Assembly: GCA_030652475.1 (NCBI GenBank)
Contig: JAUSAO010000010.1
Span: 20,457-84,456, forward strand
Length of the DNA stretch: 64,000 nt
Reading direction: 5' to 3'
Source of the DNA: Gallionella sp.
GTDB lineage: Bacteria > Pseudomonadota > Gammaproteobacteria > Burkholderiales > Gallionellaceae
Positions 9,636-20,711 of the stretch are shown here, piece after piece; position 1 is the stretch's first letter, and each line of letters begins with the position of its first letter. A program made the position numbers and the translations under genes. The notes beneath the pieces are model-generated. The model was not told the DNA's origin. It did not search any database and saw only the letters and a list, made by a program, of their open reading frames with translations.

Positions 9636-10952
9636 ATGATGTCTGATCTGTTCGCACCTGCGCAACCTGAAGCCCCGCTTGCGGAGCGGCTGCGCCCCAA
9701 GACCATAGACGAGGTGATCGGACAGTCACATCTGCTGGGTGCGGGGCGTCCGCTGCGTCTGGCATTTCAGTCCGGCCGCTTGCATTCGATGATACTGTGG
9801 GGGCCGCCGGGTGTGGGCAAGACCACGCTGGCGCGGTTGATGGCTTCGGCCTTCGACGCCGAATTTATGCCGTTGTCCGCCGTATTGTCGGGCGTAAAAG
9901 ACATACGCGAAGCCATCGCTCAGGCGCAGCACGTGTTGCAGCAAAACGGCCGCCACACTATTTTGTTTGTGGACGAGGTGCACCGTTTCAACAAATCGCA
10001 GCAGGATGCTTTTCTGCCCTTCGTCGAACAGGGTTTGGTCACTTTTATCGGCGCGACTACCGAAAATCCTTCTTTCGAGGTAAACAACGCGCTGCTGTCG
10101 CGCGCGCAAGTTTATGTGCTGCATGCTTTATCCATCGATGAGCTGGGAGAGTTGTTTGAACGCGCGCAACAGGTGGCGTTGCCGGGCATTGTTTTTAACG
10201 ATGACGCCCGCGAGCGCATCATTGGCTATGCCGACGGCGACGCGCGCCGGTTGCTCAACGTGTTGGAGCAGTTGCAAACCGCCGCTGAAACGTCGGCAGT
10301 CAGTGTGATAGACAGCGCCTTTCTGGATAACACGCTGGCGCAGAATCTGCGTCGTTTCGACAAGGGGGGCGAAGCGTTCTACGATCAGATTTCTGCTTTG
10401 CATAAATCGGTGCGTGGCTCTAATCCGGATGCGGCGCTGTACTGGCTGGTACGCATGCTGGATGGCGGGGCGGATGCGCGCTATCTGGCGCGGCGTATCG
10501 TGCGCATGGCATGGGAAGACATCGGTCTGGCCGATCCGCGCGCGATTCAGTTGGCTAACGATGCGGCGCAGGCCTATGAGCGGCTCGGTTCGCCGGAAGG
10601 CGAGCTGGCGCTTGCGCAAGCCGTGATCTATTTGGCCTGCGCGCCCAAGTCGAATGCCGGTTATGTCGCGTATAATGCCGCGCGGGCCTTTGTGGCAAAG
10701 GATGGATCACGGGAAGTGCCGCTGCATTTACGCAACGCACCGACCAAATTGATGAAACAGCTCGATTACGGGCGCGATTATCGCTACGCGCATGATGAGG
10801 CGGACGGTTACGCGGCGGGTGAAATATATTTTCCGGACAATATGCCGCAAATGAATTTTTATCAGCCTACGAATCGCGGGCTGGAAGGCAAGATCGCCGA
10901 AAAACTGGCACGGCTTCATGAGCTGGATGCCGCGGCAAAAAACAAAAAATAG
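9636..10952 (+). CDS. rarA: Replication-associated recombination protein A (MgsA/RarA AAA+ ATPase)
   Basis: [54 protein letters not shown]. Confidence 0.95.
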   Translation: MMSDLFAPAQPEAPLAERLRPKTIDEVIGQSHLLGAGRPLRLAFQSGRLHSMILWGPPGVGKTTLARLMASAFDAEFMPLSAVLSGVKDIREAIAQAQHVLQQNGRHTILFVDEVHRFNKSQQDAFLPFVEQGLVTFIGATTENPSFEVNNALLSRAQVYVLHALSIDELGELFERAQQVALPGIVFNDDARERIIGYADGDARRLLNVLEQLQTAAETSAVSVIDSAFLDNTLAQNLRRFDKGGEAFYDQISALHKSVRGSNPDAALYWLVRMLDGGADARYLARRIVRMAWEDIGLADPRAIQLANDAAQAYERLGSPEGELALAQAVIYLACAPKSNAGYVAYNAARAFVAKDGSREVPLHLRNAPTKLMKQLDYGRDYRYAHDEADGYAAGEIYFPDNMPQMNFYQPTNRGLEGKIAEKLARLHELDAAAKNKK

Positions 10953-10961
10953 AGAGATGCC

Positions 10962-12999
<2,038 letters not shown>

Positions 13000-13000
<1 letters not shown>

Positions 13001-13785
13001 TGACTATCATCCATTGGCTCGGCATCGCCGGGGTTGATGAAAACGAAACACCTGCCGCCCGTCTGTGGGGCAAACGGCTGGAATGGCCGATGCTGTGCGT
13101 TGCGCTGTGGATACCCTTTCAGTGGTATCTGGGCGAGAGCGGCAGTATTTCCTCTCTGACGGAGCGCATCGCCGAATGGCTGGTGTGGCTGGCTTTCTTC
13201 AGTGAAACTGTGCTGTTGACCACCCTGGCCAAAAACAAACGGCGTTATCTGACACATAACTGGATGAATTCCCTCATCATCGTCGGCAGCATTCCGTTGC
13301 TGTGGGCTTATACCCCGCTGGCAGGATTGCTGCGGAATTTGCGACTGCTGCTGGTGCTGGTGCTGTTTACGCGCATGTCGCGCACGATCCGTAAATTATT
13401 GTCCTACCACCAATTGGGCGCCACGCTGGTCGTGGCGTTGATCACCATGCTGTTGTCGGCTGTGCTGGTGGTGCGCATCGATCCGTCTATCGGCACGGTG
13501 TGGGACGGTATGTGGTGGGCGTGGGTTACGATGTCCACGGTGGGCTATGGTGACATCGTGCCGTCCAGTCCGGCGGGCAGAGTGTTCGGCGCCCTGCTGA
13601 TTCTGTTCGGGGTCGTGCTGGTGTCATTGCTGACCGCCAACTTGTCGGCATTTTTTGTGGGTGCCGATGTGCAAAAGATAGAGCGCGAGGAACGCGATAC
13701 CGGCGTGTTACTGCAAGATATCGCCGCACGTCTGGAGCGTATTGAGCGACAGCTTGCAGAGCATCGTCACGGGGACAAGGAATAG
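13000..13785 (+). CDS. Potassium channel family protein (two-TM pore)
   Basis: Selectivity filter MSTVGYGDIVPSSPAGR; TM helices. Confidence 0.85.
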
Positions 13786-15248
13786 GCCGACGTTGACCGC
13801 GTGGTGCTGTCGGGGGATATTCTGGCTTTACTTTGTGTGTGCAGGGAAAAAGCGGGTTTTTGGCGCGTGCTGACCAGCTGGTAGTCGTGTTTCTGGGGTG
13901 CTGCGTTAGTAGTTTCGCTGGTGAGCCGGGTCAGCATGTCGTAATACGCGCGGATATTTTCCACGAAAATGACGGCCTCGCCGCCGCGTGCATAGCCATA
14001 TTTCAGATTCTGAAAATGTTGTGGGTTGCTCAATGACGGCAGCCATTTTTTCACCTCTACCCAGGCGTCAGGATTGCCGCCCTGCCGTTTTGTCAGGACG
14101 CGTGCATCCTCAAGATGCCCTTGCCCCTGGTTGTAGGAAGACAGTGCCAGCCAGGTGCGCTCGGGTTCCTGGATGCGGGACGGCAGTTGTTTTTTCAGCA
14201 GTTGCAGATATTTGGCGCCTGCGAGGGTGCTTTCGCGGGCATCGAGGCGGTTCGATACGTTCATGCGGTCGGCTGTCGCTTCAGTCAGCATCATCATGCC
14301 GCGCACATTGGTGAAAGAAGTCGCCAGCGGATCCCAGTGTGATTCCTGATAGGCGATTGCGGCAATCAGACGCCAGTCCTCGTTGACCACCCTGCCTGCC
14401 TCTTCGAATAAGCTCCGGAACTTGGGCAGGGTCAGGCTGGTTTGTTTGATGAATGCAGCGGCGTCCAGAGGCGCCAATCGGTCATTGTGACCATAGTAAC
14501 GATCCAGCAATTTATTCAAATCCCCATTTTTTTTGATACCGGCAAAGAATTGTTCGGATGCGGCGATTAGTGCGTTATCCGCATCAGCCGGAAAGGCCCA
14601 GGCCAGTTTGGAAGGCTTACCGACATCGAACGCGACGGCAAGATTGGGGTAATAATTGAGCATCTGCTCAATCTGTTCATGGTTGGCAACGGTGAAGTCC
14701 AGATCGTCCTGTGCGACCTCCGTGAGCAAATCTTCGACTGTGGTTTGCCTGGTGCGTGATTCCCAGGTCAGCGCGGGTATATCCTGCTGAAGTGCGATCA
14801 GCGCCTTCTCATGGTTTGAACCTGCCACCACGGCGATACGCTTGCCGACGAGTTCGCTCAGATGACGCGGGGCACGCTGATTCTGATTGAATGCCACCTG
14901 TTCGCGCACCGGCAAATAACCGGGGCCAAAAAGCAGCGCCTTGTTTTTTTCGTCCAGCCTGAAGCCGGATGCAGAGAAATGTGCGCGGTGATTGCGGAAA
15001 TGGGCTTCAATTTGCTCTGCCGGAATCAGAACTATTTTCAGCGGCACGCCTAGGTAATCGGCAAAACTCTGCGCCAGTTGCTTGGAAAATTCCTCGTCAG
15101 AAAGGGTCGTGTTCTGCGAAATGACAACAACCAACTCTTCGTCGCGCCATGAAGGTAACGCCTTGTCCAGGCTGGAATAGCCGAACATCAACAACGACAG
15201 AAAAATGCCGATCTGTAAGGACCTGATTAAAATCTCGTGTCTGCGCAT
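13767..15248 (-). CDS. mltF: Membrane-bound lytic murein transglycosylase F-like (SBP_bac_3 + SLT)
   Basis: Solute-binding-like N-half; SLT motif AAIAYQESHWDPLATS...VRGMMMLTEATA; convergent 19-bp overlap with the channel gene. Confidence 0.9.
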   Translation of the reverse strand: MRRHEILIRSLQIGIFLSLLMFGYSSLDKALPSWRDEELVVVISQNTTLSDEEFSKQLAQSFADYLGVPLKIVLIPAEQIEAHFRNHRAHFSASGFRLDEKNKALLFGPGYLPVREQVAFNQNQRAPRHLSELVGKRIAVVAGSNHEKALIALQQDIPALTWESRTRQTTVEDLLTEVAQDDLDFTVANHEQIEQMLNYYPNLAVAFDVGKPSKLAWAFPADADNALIAASEQFFAGIKKNGDLNKLLDRYYGHNDRLAPLDAAAFIKQTSLTLPKFRSLFEEAGRVVNEDWRLIAAIAYQESHWDPLATSFTNVRGMMMLTEATADRMNVSNRLDARESTLAGAKYLQLLKKQLPSRIQEPERTWLALSSYNQGQGHLEDARVLTKRQGGNPDAWVEVKKWLPSLSNPQHFQNLKYGYARGGEAVIFVENIRAYYDMLTRLTSETTNAAPQKHDYQLVSTRQKPAFSLHTQSKARISPDSTTRSTSAYSLSP

Positions 15249-15296
15249 GCCATCATTCTGCACCAAATTGCCGGTATCTGGTAGAATTCGCGTCCC

Positions 15297-15386
<90 letters not shown>

Positions 15387-15396
15387 TCGAATTGAC

Positions 15397-15422
15397 AAAG
15401 CCCCAATCTAGGGGCTTTTTTA
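15397..15422 (+). terminator. Rho-independent terminator after tRNA-Ser
   Basis: AAAGCCCC-aatct-AGGGGCTTTTTTT. Confidence 0.85.
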
Positions 15423-15498
15423 TTGGCGGATGGGGTGGGTGAGAGCCCACCTGGGTTCGACCAGCAAGCACCGCATGCGCAGGCGAAATTATACTATG

Positions 15499-15628
15499 GA
15501 GATGCTGATTTATTCGTCATCCCCGCGAAGGCGGGGATCCAGTGCCTTTATTTAACTGGGTTCCCGCCTGTGCCTGCCTGTCGGCAGACAGGCGGGAACG
15601 ACAAAACCGAATAAATCAGCGCTTCCCT
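15499..15628. mobile_element. MITE-like element, copy A
   Basis: Ends GCTGATTTATTCG...CGAATAAATCAGC; inner palindromes TCATCCCCGCGAAGGCGGGGATCC and TTCCCGCCTGTGCCTGCCTGTCGGCAGACAGGCGGGAA; near-identical reverse copy at 20582-20711. Confidence 0.88.
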
Positions 15629-15742
15629 AAAGTTGATTGAATCACACAACCCTAAAGTTCCCCAGCATCTTGCCGATATGAGCGGTAGGATACCGGGTCA
15701 GTGCGAGGAGAGGGGCGATCAAGATGAAATCGACAAATATGC

Positions 15743-15754
15743 GGGGGGGGGGGG
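15743..15754 (+). repeat. Homopolymer G12 tract upstream of the PAS/HD-GYP gene
   Basis: gcggggggggggggtaacc read directly; ATG with SD-like GGAGGG lies 28 bp downstream. Confidence 0.9.
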
Positions 15755-15782
15755 TAACCCTGCCCAACCGGAGGGTATGGCC

Positions 15783-18410
15783 ATGAACCCCGAAACCTGG
15801 CGCTATATTTTCGACGCCATCGACGCCCCGATTTTCCTGCATGACCAGGAATACCGCGTGCTGCTGGCCAACCGCGCCTATTGCCGCGAGGCGGGCGTCG
15901 CCGAGGCGGACGCGCTGAACCAGCCCTACTGGGAAGTCTTTCCGCGCGGCGACGGCCCGCTGCCGGGATGCCAGGATGCGCTCGATTGCGGCCATGTCGG
16001 CAATCGGGACGAGGTGAGCGTCGGCGAGAAACTGTTTATCTCCACGGGATATGCGGTGCGCGACGACCAGGGCAAGCTGCTCTATTCCCTGCACATCCTG
16101 AGCGACATCACCGCGCAACACCAGGCTGAGACGGCGCTACGCCAGAGCGAGGCAGAAATCCGGCTGCTGCTGGACACGCTGCCGCAGAAAATATTTTACA
16201 AGAACCGGGATTCCGTTTACGTCGCCTGCAACGCGAGCTATGCGCGCGATCTGGGTATCGCCAGCGGCGAGATCCAGGGCCGCAGCGACTTCGATTTCTA
16301 CCCGCAGGAACTCGCCGAAAAATACCGCGCCGACGACCAGCGGCTGCTGGCGGCGGACCAGAGCGAGGATATCGAAGAGACCTATCTCCAGGACGGCCAG
16401 GAGCGCTGGGTGCATACCGTCAAGACGCCGATGCGCGACGAAAAGGGCGAGCCCACCGGCATCCTCGGCATCTTCTGGGATGTCACGAAAACAAGAAAGA
16501 CAGAGCAAGCGCTGCGCCAGAGCGAGGCATTTCTCCGCGCCACTGCGGAAACCGCGCGCGACGCCATCATCACTCTCGACGGGAAAAGCGGGGCGATCAC
16601 CGCATGGAACCACGCCGCCGAGGCGATTTTCGGCTACAGCAAGGAGGAGGTGATCGGGCGGGTGCTGCACGAGATACTTACCCCTCCCCGATTCCGCGAA
16701 GCGTCGCGCGTCGGCATGGCGCATTTCGCCACGACCGGGGAAGGCGGCGCGGTAGGCAAGACGCTGGAACTGGTGGCCGTCCACAAGAACGGGACGGAAT
16801 TCCCCATCGAGCTTTCCCTGGCAACCATGAATATCGACGGTCAATGGTTCGCCACCGGCATCGCGCGCGACATCACCGAGCGCAAAAAGATGGAGTTCGA
16901 GCTGCGTGAGACCCGTGACTACCTGGGAAATCTTTTTGACTATGCCAACGCCCCGATCATCGTGTAGGATCCGTCATTCAGGATCACCCTGTTCAACCAT
17001 GCCTTCGAGCGTCTGACCGGCAGGAACGCCGCCGATGTTATCGGCAAGGAGGTTGATCTTCTCTTTCCACCCGAGCGCCGGGACGAAGCGCTGGCGCACA
17101 TACGGCGAACCAAGGAGGGCGAACGCTGGGAAACGGTCGAGATACCGATACTGCATGTGAGCGGAGAGGTCAGAACGACTTTGTGGAACTCCGCAGCGCT
17201 TTATTCGGCTGACGGGAAGAGCGTGCTGGCCACCATCGCCCAGGGGCAGGACATCACCGAACGCAGGCAGGCCGAAGAAAAAAACCTCCGCCTCAACCGC
17301 ATGTACCGCACCATCAGCCAGTGCAACCAGGCCCTGGTGCGCGCCACGGATGAACTGGAACTTTGCCGCGCGATGTGCCAGGTGCTGGTGGAACATGGCG
17401 GCTATCGCCTGGCAAGGGTCAGCTATGCCGGGGGCGACCCGGAAAAGAGCCTTGTGCGCGTGGCGTGGGCTGGCGCGGGGGAGGACTTCTGCCCGGCGGA
17501 TGCCTGCCTTACCTGGGCCGATACGGGCGGGTGCCAGGTTCCGGTCGCCAGAACCCTGCGCAGCGGGACGCCGCAGATTTGCCACGACATCGCCACCGAT
17601 CCGGGGTTCGCGCCCTGGAGGGACGCCGCGCTGGCCTGCGGCTACGCTTCGAACATCGGCCTGCCCCTGTTCGACGGCGACGGCAGAATCCTCGGCGGTT
17701 TGAGCATTTATTCGGCTGAGCCGCACGTCTTCAACGAGGATGAAACCCTGCTCCTGTCCGAACTGGCTGGCGACCTCGCCTTCGGCATCGTCAATATCCG
17801 CGCCCGAGCCGAGCGCATGGGCATCCTGGAAAAGCTCGAACTGAGCCTCGACCACGCGGTCACCGCCATTGCCGCCACGGTGGAAATGCGCGACCCCTAC
17901 ACCGCCGGGCATCAGCGCCGCGTGGCGAAGCTGGCGGCGGCGATCGCGAAGGAAATGGGGCTGCCGGAGCAGCAAGTGGAGGGCTTGCGCATGGCGGGGG
18001 TGGTGCATGATATCGGCAAGATTCACGTGCCCGCCGAAATCCTGTCCAATCCCAGCAAGCTGACCGCAGCTGAATTCGAGATCATCAAGACCCACCCCCA
18101 AGCCGGTTACGACATCCTCAAGGGCATCGACTTCCCCTGGCCGGTGGCGGAAATCGTTTATCAGCACCATGAGAAGCTGGACGGGTCGGGCTACCCGCGC
18201 GGGCTGAAAGGCGAGGAAATCCTGCTCGAAGCGCGCATTCTCACGGTGGCGGACGTGGTCGAGGCGATGGCTTCGCACCGCCCCTACCGGCCCGGCTTCG
18301 GCGTTTTCCCCAGCTTGCAGGAAATTGCCCGCAACAAGGGGAAGTTCTACGATAAAAAGGTGGTCACGGCCTGCCTGCGCTTGTTCATGGAGAAGAATTA
18401 CGAGCTGTAG
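15783..18410 (+). pseudogene. Multi-PAS / GAF / HD-GYP sensor protein interrupted by one in-frame TAG at 16965-16967
   Basis: ORFs 15633..16967 and 17157..18410 share a frame; sequence between them (DPSFRITLFNHAFERLTGRNAADVIGKEVDLLFPPERR) continues a PAS domain; HD-GYP: HDIGKIHVPAEIL, HHEKLDGSGYPRGL. Confidence 0.85.
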
Positions 18411-18455
18411 CGCATAACTCCACGCTCATCCTTGCACTTTATTAGAAAAAACTGC

Positions 18456-18581
18456 GTCATACCGGCGCAGGCCGGTATCCAGATGACCACAAATTCCCCA
18501 CGTAAGTGGGACAACACCTTTGGTTTTGTCCGCTTTGCGGAACGTTTTCTATTGCTGGATACCGGCCTGCGCCGGTATGAC
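18456..18581. repeat. REPIN-like element with perfect 27-bp inverted arms
   Basis: GTCATACCGGCGCAGGCCGGTATCCAG ... CTGGATACCGGCCTGCGCCGGTATGAC. Confidence 0.92.
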
Positions 18582-18628
18582 GGCCTAATGGATTATTTGG
18601 GTTCATGCTCTCGACTCTTGGCGTGCCG

Positions 18629-19480
18629 CTATCGCGTTTCGTTTCGTGATGTACCACCGTAAGATGCAGCGTGCGCCCCAAAAAACTCACGAATCAGGAA
18701 GTCTTCCAGTCCTGTGTTGTCTTCCAGGCGAGCGGACAGAACGACCACACGGGCCAGGTGTTGCGATTCCCAATTGAAATATCCTTGATAATATTTTCTA
18801 ATCAGCACGATCATGCTGCGCACCATTGCGCGCTCCACATCGCCATCTTGACCGGCATCGACTTCGATCACTTCGCGGCGTGCATTACTAAAATCCTTGG
18901 TCCAGCCGCGAAATGAAAATCTCGCAGTACGAGTATCCATACTGATAATTTGAAATACGCCATTTGTGCCTTGCGGTTGGAGATTGCGCATGATGTTCGC
19001 CGTCCTGATCTCGTCAGCCGACGGCCCGCGCTGTCGAGCCGTTGCTTCCGCATTTTCGCGCGCGGCAGCCGTTTCGGCGGCACGGTGGCGTGCTCTGGCC
19101 GCATTAACGTAGGACATCATGTCTGTTGGCGGCGCCATGTCTGATGTGGGCTCAGCGATCGCCGGAATCTCCGGCTCCTCAGGCCTGCTCTCTGTGAGAG
19201 GGGCACGGGGTGGCGCAGCGTGGTGAGGCTTGACGCCTGACTTGTTTTCATCGGGCAATCGTTTGGGCTGCGCCTCCGGTCTTCCCGCTGGCGAGGCGTC
19301 AGGCAATTCCACGAAGCTTGCTTCTATGGGCAAGGATGTCGTTGCTCCGGTTTCAGGAGGGTTGGGTAAATAACCCAAACTCGCAATGATAAGCAGCCAG
19401 AGGATTGCCGCCAGTGGCATGGGCCACCAGAGCCGGATTTCCCTAATCGGGGAAACGGGCAGGTTTACAGCATTATTCAT
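18629..19480 (-). CDS. TonB-like periplasm-spanning protein of an ExbB/ExbD operon, atypical C-terminal domain
   Basis: Single N-terminal TM, Pro/Glu-rich linker, downstream of ExbB/ExbD-like genes; no recognisable TonB C-terminal motif. Confidence 0.6.
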   Translation of the reverse strand: MNNAVNLPVSPIREIRLWWPMPLAAILWLLIIASLGYLPNPPETGATTSLPIEASFVELPDASPAGRPEAQPKRLPDENKSGVKPHHAAPPRAPLTESRPEEPEIPAIAEPTSDMAPPTDMMSYVNAARARHRAAETAAARENAEATARQRGPSADEIRTANIMRNLQPQGTNGVFQIISMDTRTARFSFRGWTKDFSNARREVIEVDAGQDGDVERAMVRSMIVLIRKYYQGYFNWESQHLARVVVLSARLEDNTGLEDFLIREFFGAHAASYGGTSRNETR

Positions 19481-19874
19481 GCTTTACCGCGATCAGGAAG
19501 TTCCGGGCACCGGCCGCTCGGGCCTGCAACATCGCCTGCACCACGATGCCCTGCGGCGCCGCATTGTCCGCCGACACAATAACGCTGGACTGCGCATCGC
19601 TCAGCAGCGGCGCAAGCGTGGCAGCCAGGGTTTGCAGAGTTGCCGGGGTACGGTTGACGAGGATTTTGCTGTCGGCGGTCAGCGTCAGGGTGACCGGCGT
19701 ATCCGTCTTGAGCTTTTCGGCTTTTCCCTGCGGCAGGTTCACCTGCAGCGAGTCGAGGTTCTGCATGGCCAATGAAGACAGCATGAAGGTCGCCAGCAGG
19801 AAGAACATCACGTCGATCATCGGGATGATTTCGATGCGCCCCTTGCGATATGTCCTGGGTTTACGCAGTTTCAT
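19473..19874 (-). CDS. ExbD/TolR family biopolymer transport protein
   Basis: RIEIIPMIDVMFFLLATFML TM with conserved Asp. Confidence 0.9.
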   Translation of the reverse strand: MKLRKPRTYRKGRIEIIPMIDVMFFLLATFMLSSLAMQNLDSLQVNLPQGKAEKLKTDTPVTLTLTADSKILVNRTPATLQTLAATLAPLLSDAQSSVIVSADNAAPQGIVVQAMLQARAAGARNFLIAVKHE

Positions 19875-20505
19875 GGGCGTTACCTTGGTCCAGGCGGATG
19901 TGGTCGATCAGGCGGGTACCGAGGCGCTCCATTTCGTCCATGGTCTGCGATTGCACGCGAGAGAAATAATTAAATCCGAACAAGGAAATCAATGCAATCA
20001 ACAAGCCGATGGCCGTTGCAATGAGCGCCTGTGCCACGCCGCCCGTCACCCCGGTGGGATTCACAATGCCACTGCCGCCAATGATCTTGAAGGCATCCAT
20101 CATGCCGCCTATGGTACCCATCAAGCCGAGCAAGGGTGCGGCAGTGACGATGGTTTCCAGCACCCACAACCTGCGGGCCAGAGAGGTTTCGATCAACTGG
20201 GCTTCGTCAGCCGCACGGGATTCAGTCCACCATGCGGGACGATGGCGGTTGGCGATCACTACCTCGAAAAACCGCCTGAAGTAATGGCGCTCATCCAGAC
20301 CGTAGAGTCTTTTGTCCAGCTCTTCCCAGGCGAAGCCGTAAGTTTCGACCAGCTTGAGCAGATTAAGCGGCAGGCGGGCATAACGCCAGTAGATAAAAGC
20401 CTTCTCAAGCATAATGGACAGGGCGATAACCGCGAGCAACGATAATGGCAGGATGATCATCCCGCCGAGTTTTATGGCGATCCAGGTTTCTTGCAGGTAT
20501 TGCAT
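19861..20505 (-). CDS. MotA/TolQ/ExbB proton channel family protein
   Basis: VTAAPLLGLMGTIGGMMDAF; GGVAQALIATAIGLLIAL. Confidence 0.92.
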   Translation of the reverse strand: MQYLQETWIAIKLGGMIILPLSLLAVIALSIMLEKAFIYWRYARLPLNLLKLVETYGFAWEELDKRLYGLDERHYFRRFFEVVIANRHRPAWWTESRAADEAQLIETSLARRLWVLETIVTAAPLLGLMGTIGGMMDAFKIIGGSGIVNPTGVTGGVAQALIATAIGLLIALISLFGFNYFSRVQSQTMDEMERLGTRLIDHIRLDQGNAHETA

Positions 20506-20581
20506 AGTGGTCTCCGAATTGTGAAGGTGCTTTAAATGGGGGTAAGGTGCAAATTACCCCGGAATGCGCAATGCGTTTTAG

Positions 20582-20711
20582 AGAAGCGCTGATTTATTCG
20601 GTTTTGTCGTTCCCGCCTGTCTGCCGACAGGCAGGCACAGGCGGGAACCCAGTTAAATAAAGGCACTGGATCCCCGCTTTCGCGGGGATGACGAATAAAT
20701 CAGCATCTCCT
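20582..20711. mobile_element. MITE-like element, copy B (inverted relative to copy A)
   Basis: Reverse complement matches 15499-15628 almost base for base (GCGAAAGCGGGG vs GCGAAGGCGGGG). Confidence 0.9.

Noticed and set aside
15423-15480. tRNA-like fragment (gagcccacctgggttcgacc) after tRNA-Ser, possible attachment-site duplication
   Set aside because: Only a short T-arm-like similarity; it does not duplicate the tRNA 3' end and no integrase is nearby.
16974-18278. 434-aa minus-strand ORF
   Set aside because: Shadow ORF in GC-rich DNA, antisense to the clearly coding PAS/GAF/HD-GYP sequence; composition is His/Gln/Arg-rich with no domain.
18432-18662. ORF with CVIPAQAGIQ...LDTGLRRYDG
   Set aside because: It translates the REPIN arms; VIPAQAGIQ/DTGLRRYD peptides are repeat-derived artefacts. 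The ORF at 15423..15614 (VIPAKAGIQ) is rejected for the same reason.
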